DNA from: a virus
IMG/VR virus record: IMGVR_UViG_3300021467_000012
Span: 1-42,129 of that record
DNA length: 42,129 nucleotides
Direction: 5' to 3' (one strand)
Shown: piece by piece, positions 7,938-16,332 of the stretch
Position numbering within the stretch: position 1 is the first letter of the stretch
Layout of the letters: every line of letters begins with the position of its first letter
The notes under the pieces: model-generated
The model's input: only the letters and a program-made list of their open reading frames with translations
Databases searched by the model: none
What the model was told of the DNA's origin: nothing
Made by a program: the position numbers and the translations under genes

Positions 7938-8842
7938 AAGCCAAATTCTTTTAATTTGTCAAGAGGCACTTTTTTGTCTCTTCGTCTAAAAGGATGGTTC
8001 CAAGTAGTTGAGATATGTTTTCCGTGTAAAACGCAACAATAGTAATAATCTGGCAATTGATAACAATCAAAAATCTTAGGAATATCCTCGTGGCTCTTAA
8101 AACCATCCATATAATCCAAATACTTTTGAGCATCCAAGAAAACATCCTTTGGAAAAATAATCGTGTGAAAAGGCGGATTAGTATTCGGATGCCACTCTAC
8201 CAATTCACCAGTCAAATGATTATAAGCAAGTCCTTTCTGAAAAACCAACGCCTTTCCTTTTTCTGGGAATTGTGAAATAATCGTTCTTATTGCCTCTCTA
8301 TGTAGCATATCATCGCTATCAATCCTTGTCAAGTAAATCCAATCGGCTTCTTGAAAAACTTTTTTCAATCCTTCGTTTCTTAAAAACTCAGCAAAAGTTC
8401 TTTCTAATCTTTCTTTTAAAGTTTTGTTTTTGTGATAAAAAATTTCTTTTAAATCACCTAAACAAACTGACTTTTCTCTGTACCAACCCCTAACCACCCT
8501 TGCCACATTCATTAAAGTTTGCTTTAATCCACCGCCAAATTTATCGTCCCAATACATCAAACCATTAAAAGTAAGAACAACTGGATAATCTTTTAATCCC
8601 TCAAAATACTTTATTAAATCAAAAACTAAAGGGTTTTTCGCTTCCTCTGGTCTAAAAGATAGCCAATGAATAAAACCTCTATGACTTTGGTTCAATAAAC
8701 TTTTCAAAGTATATTTCTTAAAAATCTCAATTCTATACTTAAACCAATCATCACCCCGATAACCTTTCTTTAGACCAACGCCTGTAAATGGTGTATAAAT
8801 TATTGATAAAATTTTAGGTTTTGTATTAATTTCTCTTTCCAT
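7934..8842 (-). CDS. GT-A type glycosyltransferase (rhamnosyltransferase-like)
   Basis: 302 aa. RIDSDDML (residues 173-180) is a DxD-type nucleotide-sugar/metal site. The N-terminal region (IIYTPFTGVG, then FKKYTLKSLLNQ) and the HPF segment near the end resemble putative rhamnosyltransferases that add a sugar to a growing surface glycan in the cytoplasm. The donor and acceptor cannot be read from sequence. Last gene of the cluster, overlapping the portal by 4 bases and the upstream transferase by 43. Confidence 0.75.
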   Translation of the reverse strand: MEREINTKPKILSIIYTPFTGVGLKKGYRGDDWFKYRIEIFKKYTLKSLLNQSHRGFIHWLSFRPEEAKNPLVFDLIKYFEGLKDYPVVLTFNGLMYWDDKFGGGLKQTLMNVARVVRGWYREKSVCLGDLKEIFYHKNKTLKERLERTFAEFLRNEGLKKVFQEADWIYLTRIDSDDMLHREAIRTIISQFPEKGKALVFQKGLAYNHLTGELVEWHPNTNPPFHTIIFPKDVFLDAQKYLDYMDGFKSHEDIPKIFDCYQLPDYYYCCVLHGKHISTTWNHPFRRRDKKVPLDKLKEFGL

Positions 8843-9633
8843 ATTTTTCTAAAAGGATTAGGTTTAATTTGCTTTTTTAAAAGTAATAATTTATCTTTCA
8901 AATCTCTAATATCCTCAAAACTCCAAAGATGCGGATATTTAATTTTTGAAATTGGATATTGCCCTAATAAAATTGACTTTGCAATTACTTCTGAAAAACC
9001 ATCAAAACTATTCAATCTTAAACCACATTGATAATTCTTTATTTCCTCGTCTAATTGTTTTTCTGGTATTTTGCCGTGAAAAACCACATTTTTAGGAAAA
9101 TTCAACGCCTCATAACCTTCAATACCATAAATATGAAAAGTATATTCTGGCAAAAACCTACTCAAAATACTTATTTCTACAATTCCGTATTCTCTCTCTC
9201 TATCTCTATGCATACACAACCAAATATGCGGATTTTCCGAATGTCTATAAGTTTCTGGCAAGTCAATATCTCCAAAGAAAATTGGATTAACTTTTGCTTT
9301 AATTCCGTATTTTTCAAGTTTTTCTTGCTCTGCCTCGTTTTCACAAAAATTCTCTGCCTTTTCAATTCTTGTTATTTTTGCATACAATCTTGTTCTCCAC
9401 TTGCCAAGATTTAAAATATCGCTTCCACACCAAAACACTTTTTTTTCTCCTTGACACCATAAAAACTTTAAATAGTCAAGGATATGATACATTCCAAAAA
9501 ATACTACATTCTTTCGGGGATTATAATTCCATTCTGGCAATCCTGTGGACTTTTCTATTTTTTCTTTAAAATTTCTTATTGATGACGAGCAACAAAAATA
9601 TAACCTAACCTCGCCCAATTTTCGGTTGACCAT
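8800..9633 (-). CDS. GT-B type glycosyltransferase
   Basis: 277 aa. Two Rossmann-like halves: an N-terminal part (VVFFGMYHILDYL, then VFWCGSDILNL) and a C-terminal part with IWLCMHRDRE, YTFHIYGIEG, NVVFHGKIPE and the late GLRLNSFDGFSEVIAKSIL, the usual place of the donor-binding Glu in GT4-like enzymes. Slightly short for the family. Probably transfers a sugar onto the glycan built by this cluster. Overlaps both neighbours. Confidence 0.72.
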   Translation of the reverse strand: MVNRKLGEVRLYFCCSSSIRNFKEKIEKSTGLPEWNYNPRKNVVFFGMYHILDYLKFLWCQGEKKVFWCGSDILNLGKWRTRLYAKITRIEKAENFCENEAEQEKLEKYGIKAKVNPIFFGDIDLPETYRHSENPHIWLCMHRDREREYGIVEISILSRFLPEYTFHIYGIEGYEALNFPKNVVFHGKIPEKQLDEEIKNYQCGLRLNSFDGFSEVIAKSILLGQYPISKIKYPHLWSFEDIRDLKDKLLLLKKQIKPNPFRKIWKEKLIQNLKFYQ

Positions 9634-10205
9634 AAATCTTTTGGTATTTTTAATTCTTTAACATTTTGCCACCCTAACTTTTTCAAAATCTTTCTATAAT
9701 TCCTTGCCCAGTGATGATGCATCACTTTTCCTAAAAAACTTTCACTTTTCCACTCTACCAAAACAATTCCTTTTTTTGCTAAATAAGAAATGTTTTCCAT
9801 TGCTCTTAAAATCCTTTCTGGAGGAATATACATCAACACTGCATCTACTAAAACAATATCAAATTGCCTTTTAATTAAACTATTTTCAATATTATCAATA
9901 TAAATATCAACTTTTGGCAATCTCTGCTTTGCTATCTTTAATGCCTCTATATTAACATCTGAACCAGCCAACTCAACTTTGGGAAATTTGTCTTGAATTA
10001 ATTTCAAGTTTGGTCCAACATTACAGCCAACCTCTAATAAACTTTTAAAAGGATAAAAACTTTCTAATGCTTTCAAAATAAGTTTCCGATGAGGATGATT
10101 GACTGACTGCCAATATCCTTCTAACCAATCCTTTTCTCCTATTCGCCAATCCAATTTTTTATCCTCTCTTTTTCTGTTTATCCAATAACTTACATCTTGG
10201 GGCAT
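9576..10205 (-). CDS. Class I SAM-dependent methyltransferase
   Basis: 209 aa. LLEVGCNVGPNL (residues 56-67) is the SAM-binding motif I; ELAGSDVNIEAL supplies the acidic residue of motif II, and FDIVLVDAVLMYIP is motif IV. The cluster context suggests O- or N-methylation of a sugar. The leader carries both AAGGTCGG (33 bases upstream) and AAGGAAT. It overlaps the upstream dehydratase by 16 bases and the next transferase by 58. Confidence 0.8.
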   Translation of the reverse strand: MPQDVSYWINRKREDKKLDWRIGEKDWLEGYWQSVNHPHRKLILKALESFYPFKSLLEVGCNVGPNLKLIQDKFPKVELAGSDVNIEALKIAKQRLPKVDIYIDNIENSLIKRQFDIVLVDAVLMYIPPERILRAMENISYLAKKGIVLVEWKSESFLGKVMHHHWARNYRKILKKLGWQNVKELKIPKDLWSTENWARLGYIFVARHQ

Positions 10206-11059
10206 ATAAAGTAAATTCCTTGCTTTTTAACCGACCTTTTTTTCTCTTCTTTTGTCATTAATTCTTCTCTTAATTTCTCACCCTTATTTGGTTTAGTAAA
10301 TTTAATAGGCAAAACCTTGCCAGACAAAGCAATCATCAGTTTAGCCAAATCAGTAATATAAATCTCCTTTAATTCTGGCACGCAAATCTGTCCATTCTTT
10401 GCTAAAAGAGTTGCTTTTAATATAAAATCTATTGCTTCGCCCATACTAATAAAATACCTTCTCATCTTTTTGTGAGTAACCGTTAATGGTTCATCTCTTT
10501 CAATTTGTTTTTTAAAAATTGGCACAACACTCCCTCTACTTGCCAAAACATTTCCAAATCTAACAATTATAAATTCTGTCTTACTTGATTTACTTGCCTC
10601 TAAACACAATTTTTCTCCCTCTTTCTTTGTTTTTCCATAATAATTTTTTGGATTTACTGCTTTATCGGTTGAAATAAAAACAAATTTTTTAACTTTTATT
10701 TTTAAAGAAGATTTAACTAAGTTTTCTGTTCCTTTTACATTTGTTGTATAAAATTCATCAGACCATTTTTCGCCCCAAATAACGTGTTTATAAGCGGCAC
10801 AATGAAAAACAATATCTGGTTTATATATCTCAAAAATCCTTTCAATTTTTATTTCGTCTCTTATATCGGCTAAAATCAATTCTGCTTTGGTTTCTTCCCA
10901 TAAATCAAACAAACCTGATTCATTAATATCTAAAATAAAAACCTTTTTAGGTTTAAGTTTAACAATTTGTTTAGTCAAATTGTTTCCTATTGATCCTGCC
11001 GCTCCAGTTATCAACACTTTTTTATTTTTGAAAAAATTCTCTAACTTTTTCAATGACAT
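10190..11059 (-). CDS. CapD/PseB-like nucleotide-sugar 4,6-dehydratase (SDR)
   Basis: 289 aa. The NAD-binding GAAGSIG (19-25), STDKAVNP (130-137), catalytic Tyr141/Lys145 in YYGKTK, VRFGNVLASRGSVVP, MRRYFISMGEA and GEKLREEL are marks of the FlaA1/PseB/CapD short-chain dehydrogenases. These convert UDP-GlcNAc to a 4-keto-6-deoxy sugar, which an aminotransferase like the upstream gene can then aminate. The protein is the cytoplasmic soluble form, without the membrane domain of long CapD proteins. Overlaps the aminotransferase by 38 bases. Confidence 0.85.
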   Translation of the reverse strand: MSLKKLENFFKNKKVLITGAAGSIGNNLTKQIVKLKPKKVFILDINESGLFDLWEETKAELILADIRDEIKIERIFEIYKPDIVFHCAAYKHVIWGEKWSDEFYTTNVKGTENLVKSSLKIKVKKFVFISTDKAVNPKNYYGKTKKEGEKLCLEASKSSKTEFIIVRFGNVLASRGSVVPIFKKQIERDEPLTVTHKKMRRYFISMGEAIDFILKATLLAKNGQICVPELKEIYITDLAKLMIALSGKVLPIKFTKPNKGEKLREELMTKEEKKRSVKKQGIYFICPKM

Positions 11060-12014
11060 AATCTACTTGTTCGTTTGTTAACTCTGGATAAAGAGGTAAA
11101 GATAAAACCCATTCAGTTATACACGGCTTATCAAAAGCATAACCTTTTATTTGGGTTTCAATACCATTGTCTTCAAGAAAAGATTGTAATCTCCTATTAT
11201 TTGCTGTTCTAATAACATAATTCTGCCAATACTCACTTTCTGGTAATGTTATCAATCCCGCTTCTTCTATTTCCTTTAATCCTTCGTGATATCTCAAAGC
11301 AATTTCCTTTCTTCTACTTAAATAAAAAGGCAAATACTTTAATTTAATATTCAAAACTGCTGCTTGAATATTATCTAACCGACTATTAATAAAACCTGCA
11401 TCTCTTAACCATTTCATTCTCTTAAATAAAAACTCGTCATTTGTCACTACTGCCCCGCCATCTCCATAACAACCTAAAATCTTTGCTGGATAAAAACTAT
11501 AAAAAGCACAATTTCCTTCTAATTTTTTAGGAATAGATTGGCAACTATCTTCAACAATATAAAGCCCGTTTCTAACTGCCATATTTTCTATCTTTTCCAT
11601 ATCACAAATCTTCCCATTTAAATGAACGGGGATAATAACTTTTGACATTGTAGTTATTTTCCTTTCAACCTCTTTCTCATCAATAAGAAAATCTTTTTTA
11701 GGGTTTACTAAAACTGGTTTTAAAAAAGCCCTTCTAATTACCCAAATAATACCTTCAAAAGTATGCCAGGTGGTAATTACTTCTCTGCCAACCTCTATTC
11801 CCAAACCTGCCAAAGAAAGATAACAAGCATCTGTGCCACTATTTACTGCCAAACAATATTTTGCCCCTACTAATTTAGCAAAGTTTTCTTCAAATCTTTT
11901 TACTTCATCTCTTAAAATTAAATCTCCGTTCCTTAAACACTTCTTAATTGCCCTATCTATTTCTTTTTCTATTTTTTTGTATTGTAAGCCGTAATTTACA
12001 AATGGAACTTTCAT
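11022..12014 (-). CDS. DegT/DnrJ/EryC1/StrS aminotransferase
   Basis: 330 aa, slightly shorter than the usual 360-390. NSGTDACYLSL (58-68) binds PLP phosphate, VEDSCQS (154-160) holds the Asp that contacts the pyridine, and Lys178 in FYPAKILGCYGDGGAVV is the Schiff-base lysine. The family aminates keto-sugars. Its likely substrate is the 4-keto sugar from the downstream dehydratase, or a ketose made by the transketolase pair. The leader has AAGGTCGG 27 bases upstream. Overlaps the upstream gene by 4 bases. Confidence 0.88.
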   Translation of the reverse strand: MKVPFVNYGLQYKKIEKEIDRAIKKCLRNGDLILRDEVKRFEENFAKLVGAKYCLAVNSGTDACYLSLAGLGIEVGREVITTWHTFEGIIWVIRRAFLKPVLVNPKKDFLIDEKEVERKITTMSKVIIPVHLNGKICDMEKIENMAVRNGLYIVEDSCQSIPKKLEGNCAFYSFYPAKILGCYGDGGAVVTNDEFLFKRMKWLRDAGFINSRLDNIQAAVLNIKLKYLPFYLSRRKEIALRYHEGLKEIEEAGLITLPESEYWQNYVIRTANNRRLQSFLEDNGIETQIKGYAFDKPCITEWVLSLPLYPELTNEQVDYVIEKVREFFQK

Positions 12015-12499
12015 AATCGTATATATGCCGGACCCGACCTTTTGTATTCTTTTAAAATAATTTTTTCAACTTCTTTTAAAGAATTAGGAGCGTAAACTTT
12101 CATATTTGGCAAAGTTCCCATTAAAACCAAATCTAAATTTCCTTCAACGTTATGTGTAAACCCTAAAAATTTGTAATATTGCCTTCCCCCTACTCCAATT
12201 ATTTTTACATTCAAACCTTTTTTTTGATAGCAAATATCATTTCTAACAAACTCATAATTTCTCATTGTCACAAATGGTATAATCCCGTATATCCAAGGTT
12301 TTTTGCCACTTAAAGCCAAACCAGTAGCAATTCCTGTTATAAGTTGCTCTGTAATTCCACAATTAAAATATTGCTTTGGAAATTTTTCGGCAAATTCTTC
12401 AAACAAACTAAATCCTGTATCATCGTTTAAAAGAATGATATCCTTATCTTTTTCTGCTAATTTAATTAGCGTTTTGACAAATATATCTCTTGGCCTCAT
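12011..12499 (-). CDS. Transketolase C-terminal subunit, pyrimidine domain only
   Basis: 162 aa. CGITEQ (47-52) carries the Glu (E51) that activates thiamine diphosphate, followed by GIATGLALSGKKPWIYG and LPNMKVYAP, all typical of the transketolase Pyr domain. Split C-subunits are normally about 300 aa with a further C-terminal domain; this one stops at AYIRL, the end of the Pyr domain, so that last domain is missing. It should pair with the upstream N-subunit. Overlaps both neighbours. Confidence 0.83.
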   Translation of the reverse strand: MRPRDIFVKTLIKLAEKDKDIILLNDDTGFSLFEEFAEKFPKQYFNCGITEQLITGIATGLALSGKKPWIYGIIPFVTMRNYEFVRNDICYQKKGLNVKIIGVGGRQYYKFLGFTHNVEGNLDLVLMGTLPNMKVYAPNSLKEVEKIILKEYKRSGPAYIRL

Positions 12500-13229
12500 T
12501 GTAAAGTTCTTTATTTAAATTAAAATAATGCCACTCAACCCTATTTTCAGCAAAAGGAATTCCTTTTCCTTTAATTGTATTAGCAATAATAACTTTGGGT
12601 CGTTTATGAACCGTTTTTTGCCCAAAAGCACTTATTAAATCATTGAAATTATGCCCATTAACTGGTACTACCCACCAATTAAAACTTTTCCATTTTCTTG
12701 CTAATGGTTCTAATTGTAAAACTTTATTCGTCTCTCCAAAAGCCTGGAGTTGATTGTAATCAATAATTAAAGTCAAGTTATTCAATTTGTAATGAGCGGC
12801 AAACAAAGCCGCCTCCCAAGTTGTTCCACAATTACATTCTCCATCACTTATTAAGCAATAAACCTTTCTATCTCTATCAGCCAAAGCCATTCCGACGGCT
12901 ACTCCTATTCCGTGCCCAGCACTACCAGTTGATAAAACTACTCCTGGCACTTTTTCACTTACCAGTCCTGGGTATTTTTCAGTATAATAGTTTTTTAATA
13001 AATCCTTTTTATTGATAATTCCTTTTTCGGCCAAAACTGCATATAATGCTGCCGCTCCCCAACCTTTTGAGAGAATAAAAATATCCTTTGGCTTCATTAT
13101 TTTAAAATAAAGAGTAACTAAAATCTCAACTTCACTCATATTTGAACCTAAATGGCAAGATTGAGCCCGATAAAGCATCTCAATTACCATTAATCTTATT
13201 TTTTTAGCAATTTCAGTAATGCTTTGCAT
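12462..13229 (-). CDS. Transketolase N-terminal subunit (ThDP-binding)
   Basis: 255 aa from the ATG at 13229; an in-frame TTG at 13253 is also possible but deepens the overlap. STGSAGHGIGVAVG (100-113) and SDGECNCGTTWEAA (128-141) through Asn159 form the thiamine-diphosphate/metal site (GDG-N motif, first Gly replaced by Ser). With the next gene it makes a split transketolase that moves two-carbon units between sugar phosphates. Such split pairs occur beside DegT aminotransferases in surface-sugar and aminosugar clusters. Overlaps the sugar transferase by 34 bases. Confidence 0.85.
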   Translation of the reverse strand: MQSITEIAKKIRLMVIEMLYRAQSCHLGSNMSEVEILVTLYFKIMKPKDIFILSKGWGAAALYAVLAEKGIINKKDLLKNYYTEKYPGLVSEKVPGVVLSTGSAGHGIGVAVGMALADRDRKVYCLISDGECNCGTTWEAALFAAHYKLNNLTLIIDYNQLQAFGETNKVLQLEPLARKWKSFNWWVVPVNGHNFNDLISAFGQKTVHKRPKVIIANTIKGKGIPFAENRVEWHYFNLNKELYNEAKRYICQNAN

Positions 13230-13618
13230 AAAATTTTTAAATTTAAGAGCCAATTTCTTTTTTGAATGTAGAGAATTTGCAATTTTGTTTTTAATCTGCT
13301 TATAGCCAAATAATTTTCTCTCATATCATTTTCTCTTATAAAATGCAAGGTTGCTAAATCTAATAATCCTGGCTTAACTGATAATATTATTTTTCTTTCT
13401 TCTTCGGGAATTAATAAAATATCCTTTAATTCTTCTGGTCTTGGTCCAAAAAAAGCCATCTCACCTTTTAAAATATTTATTACTTGAGGAATTTCATCTA
13501 TTTTCCATCGCCTTAAAAACCTGCCAATCCTTGTTATCTTTCCATTTTCCATTGTTTTAAATTTGTAAATCCAAAAAATCTTTCCGTATTGCCCTACTCT
13601 TAATTGTTTAAAAATCAT
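13196..13618 (-). CDS. Polyprenyl-phosphate sugar phosphotransferase, N-terminally truncated
   Basis: 140 aa. FKQLRVGQYGKIFWIYKFKT, TRIGRFLRRWKIDEIPQ (catalytic Asp41-Glu42) and FFGPRP (57-61) are the hallmarks of WbaP/PglC-type bacterial sugar transferases, which load the first sugar phosphate onto undecaprenyl phosphate. The usual N-terminal re-entrant membrane helix and following segment are absent. The reading frame begins at the exact point where large terminase stops (ATGA overlap), so the gene looks cut at its 5' end when the cluster was joined. It may be inactive or only loosely membrane-bound. Confidence 0.82.
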   Translation of the reverse strand: MIFKQLRVGQYGKIFWIYKFKTMENGKITRIGRFLRRWKIDEIPQVINILKGEMAFFGPRPEELKDILLIPEEERKIILSVKPGLLDLATLHFIRENDMRENYLAISRLKTKLQILYIQKRNWLLNLKILCKALLKLLKK

Positions 13619-15045
13619 AATTCTTCTTGGGGATTGTAATAATCACCTTGATATAATTTATCAAGTTTTTCAGCTAAACTTTCTCTTTTCATTGCCAGTA
13701 ATTTTCTTTCCACTTCAGTTAATGGTTTCGGTCCTTTTCTTTCTCTTAAAGTTTGAAGGAAATATCTTAAAGCATCTGCACAATGGTCTTCACCTCTTGT
13801 ATCTAAATCTTCCGGCTTTTTTTCATCGTGAATTAACATTGGAATCGTTCTAATTGTATTTAAGCAAGTTTTAAAAAACATTATTTTTGGCAATGTACTT
13901 TCATCCCAGTAAAGATACTGATGAACCGTATTCCAACCATCTATCCTTCTATTACTTGCCGGAATAAAGGCAATCCCATTTCTAGCAAATACTTCTGCAA
14001 TTGTTTCGCCGTGTCCCATTTTTGCAAAAATACTTGGATCAGCCACTGAATAAACATAACTTTCACCCTCACTTAATCTATTTATTTCTCTGGCAATCTG
14101 ATCTGCATTCCAACCTTGGACATATAATTCTCGGTAGCAATAAACCCTGCCGTTATAATCTAAAGTAAACCATAAACAACACGCTGGATTTTCTCTGCCG
14201 TGATCATAACCTCTAAATCTTGGCCAACTCACCGGAATTGGAAATGGCTCGCAAACATGTTTTTCTACTCTCCATTCATTAAAGAATTGCCCTTCTAATA
14301 TATCCCAATCTCCTTCTCGCCATGCCTTTCCTAAAGAACCCGGCAAACTTTCAAGATATTCAATATATTCTTTGTTTAAAAATGGATTATCTTTATAAGT
14401 TGCTGGAATAAAAAAGCAATTTTTATCTTCTTTTAAAATGAATTTTCTTTTCACCCATTGCATTCCTATTCCGCCCGGATTAAAACTACAATAAATTCTT
14501 GGTTTCCAATTTTCTTTTGAGGTTCTTAAACTTCCTTTTAATTGCAAAACTTTTTCCTCTGTTAACTGGGTTAATTCCTCTAAAGCCATCAAGTCATATT
14601 CAATCCCTATGTATTTATCAATATCTCTACTATCTTTAAAACCACCTAATACTATTTTGCTTCCATTTGGAAATTGTAAAATGTTCTTGTTTTTATTGTA
14701 TTTATAATCAATCTTACCTGCTAAAAGTTTATTTATTACATCCTCAAAACTTTCTGCGGCTGCTGCTCCAATTTGCCTCAAAAACAAACTTTTTAGTCCT
14801 TTTATTCGTTGAGAGTCATCTAAAGCAATCTGGGCTAAAATAGAATAAGTTTTGCCTGGTCCTCTTGCTCCTCCTAATCCAATTTCAGTTATTGGATTAT
14901 TTCTGTCATCAATTTGCCTGGCTAAAGAATGGAATTCTAATTGCCAAGGAAAAGGAATATACGCAGCGCTTAAAAAGTTTTCAAGTTGGTCTTTTTTAAT
15001 TCCTTTTTCCTTTGCCAACTTGATAAACTTTTCAATCTCCTCCAT
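13615..15045 (-). CDS. terL: Terminase large subunit
   Basis: 476 aa, full length. Walker A GLGGARGPGKT (57-66), Walker B YDLMALEE (150-157), and an RNase H-like nuclease with acidic residues in FRGYDHG (D281), YSVADPS (D336) and EDHCADALRYF (D424). This ATP-driven motor and nuclease packages DNA into the procapsid. No cohesive-end signature is visible; the circular assembly fits headful packaging. Overlaps the small subunit by 14 bases and the sugar transferase by 4. Confidence 0.95.
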   Translation of the reverse strand: MEEIEKFIKLAKEKGIKKDQLENFLSAAYIPFPWQLEFHSLARQIDDRNNPITEIGLGGARGPGKTYSILAQIALDDSQRIKGLKSLFLRQIGAAAAESFEDVINKLLAGKIDYKYNKNKNILQFPNGSKIVLGGFKDSRDIDKYIGIEYDLMALEELTQLTEEKVLQLKGSLRTSKENWKPRIYCSFNPGGIGMQWVKRKFILKEDKNCFFIPATYKDNPFLNKEYIEYLESLPGSLGKAWREGDWDILEGQFFNEWRVEKHVCEPFPIPVSWPRFRGYDHGRENPACCLWFTLDYNGRVYCYRELYVQGWNADQIAREINRLSEGESYVYSVADPSIFAKMGHGETIAEVFARNGIAFIPASNRRIDGWNTVHQYLYWDESTLPKIMFFKTCLNTIRTIPMLIHDEKKPEDLDTRGEDHCADALRYFLQTLRERKGPKPLTEVERKLLAMKRESLAEKLDKLYQGDYYNPQEEL

Positions 15046-15439
15046 CTTTGTATATTTTTTTAATTTTCTCTTTTATTTCTCTGTCTAATTTTATTTTTGT
15101 AGTAGTTTCAGTTTCGGTTTTTTCAATATAGCCGTGCCTTGATAATAAAAGCCTTGTAATACAAGCATTAAATTTGTTTAAAAGTCCTCCGGTAATTAAC
15201 AACTTGGATTGATGAGTATTTAAAAGTTCAATTGTGTCTGAAACTTCTTTATATTTCTTTGCTAAATCATATAAATAAGGACGATGAATTCCTAAAACTG
15301 TTGCTAAACCTTCCACGGTTGGCACAATATCCCCATATTTTTTAGGGTTTTCAATATAATCAAGAGCAATTTTTGTTGCCCTCTCTATCTCTTTTTTAGT
15401 ATATTTTTGAGCGTATTTATTACCTTTTGGAGCAGGCAT
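15032..15439 (-). CDS. terS: Terminase small subunit
   Basis: 135 aa. Starts MPAPKGNKYAQKYTKKEIE, then a helix-turn-helix-like region (TVEGLATVLGIHRPYLYDLA, about 46-65) and a helical oligomerisation part, the usual layout of small terminases, which recognise the packaging site and regulate TerL. It starts 5 bases after the remnant 3' end of a methyltransferase gene, which would once have been its upstream neighbour. No SD; A/T leader. Confidence 0.85.
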   Translation of the reverse strand: MPAPKGNKYAQKYTKKEIERATKIALDYIENPKKYGDIVPTVEGLATVLGIHRPYLYDLAKKYKEVSDTIELLNTHQSKLLITGGLLNKFNACITRLLLSRHGYIEKTETETTTKIKLDREIKEKIKKIYKDGGD

Positions 15440-15444
15440 ATTTT

Positions 15445-15543
15445 TTAATTTATTTTTTTAGCCTTTTTTCCACTAAACTTTTCCCAACGATTTAGTATGA
15501 CCTCAGCATATAAAGGCTCAATTTCAATTGCCCGGCACTTTCT
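15445..15543 (-). pseudogene. C-terminal remnant of a DNA methyltransferase
   Basis: The last 32 codons, RKCRAIEIEPLYAEVILNRW then EKFSGKKAKKIN and stop, match the end of ParB-type phage DNA methyltransferases (motif GRK-C-x-x-I-E-I-x-P-x-Y, then a RWE-x-F-x-GK tail). An in-frame TAA sits directly before it, so it cannot be made as part of a longer protein. The matching N-terminus lies at 16329-16427, on the other side of the HNH gene. The central methylase body is gone. Confidence 0.65.
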
Positions 15544-16297
15544 TTAAATAATTTTCTGTTTTTTTATGACAACCTAAACAAAGTGTGCGTCCATTATTTA
15601 TATCCCAGAGTTTCTCACAATTTAATGCTTCCTCTAATGTTTTAATTTTATACTCTCTTATTATACCAGCAAAGGATTTAGGAAAATGGTCTACTTCTAA
15701 TCTTACACCTCTTTTCCCGCAAATCTGGCAAGTATAATTATCTCTTTCAAAAACCTTCTGACGCCATATTTTATATTCTATACTTTCTCTTATTTTTTTC
15801 ACTAATTTAGTTTTCCCTCCTCGCCATAAATAACACTTTTCTCCTGATATTTCTGGTCTCTTTTTATTTCTCCAATACCCCACCTTCCCTTTATGATTTT
15901 CAATCATCATTGCTTTATATTCTGGATTTTTCCATAATTCCTTCTGCCTCTCTTTTGCTATTTTACTAAATTTTTCTTTTTCTTTTTTTGATTTATTTAA
16001 CCATCTCCTTTTATTACTTGTTCCAATTTTCTTTTTTGTCTCCTCTGTCAGTTTCCGACCCTTCATTCCCCTTATTCTTTTCTCTCTAATTTCAGGATTC
16101 TGCCAACTTTTTTTAGCAAGTTTTCTCCGTTTTTCTTTAAAATCTTGAGACATTTTTTTCCCTTTATTCCACGGAACTCTACCCTTTAGAGCCTCGCTAA
16201 TATGCTTTTTGTGTTCATCAGTAATAATTTGCCTTGCTCTGGCAAGTTTTATTTTTCTTATTCGCTCTTCTGGATTTTTAAAAACTCCTCGTGGCAT
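15524..16297 (-). CDS. HNH homing-type endonuclease with NUMOD3 repeats
   Basis: 257 aa. Residues 1-115 carry repeats of the NUMOD3 type (EALKGRVPWNKGKK, GMKGRKLTEETKKKIG) that bind DNA; residues 175-250 hold the HNH site: YTCQICGKR, LEVDHFPKSF, NNGRTLCLGCHKK. These free-standing nucleases cut DNA and spread themselves. The gene has its own near-perfect promoter and would be leaderless. It lies between the two ends of a methyltransferase gene, so it has replaced that gene's body. Confidence 0.88.
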   Translation of the reverse strand: MPRGVFKNPEERIRKIKLARARQIITDEHKKHISEALKGRVPWNKGKKMSQDFKEKRRKLAKKSWQNPEIREKRIRGMKGRKLTEETKKKIGTSNKRRWLNKSKKEKEKFSKIAKERQKELWKNPEYKAMMIENHKGKVGYWRNKKRPEISGEKCYLWRGGKTKLVKKIRESIEYKIWRQKVFERDNYTCQICGKRGVRLEVDHFPKSFAGIIREYKIKTLEEALNCEKLWDINNGRTLCLGCHKKTENYLKKVPGN

Positions 16298-16303
16298 TCT
16301 TTT

Positions 16304-16332
16304 ATTATAATGCCACTTGCTTTAATTGTCAA
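16304..16332 (-). promoter_or_regulatory. Consensus sigma70 promoter, leaderless, for HNH gene
   Basis: TTGACA (16332-16327), 17 bases, TATAAT (16309-16304), both perfect. Six bases separate the -10 box from the ATG at 16297, so transcription should start at or next to the start codon. The -35 box overlaps the stop codon of the ParB remnant. Terminase lies downstream in the same direction. Confidence 0.85.
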
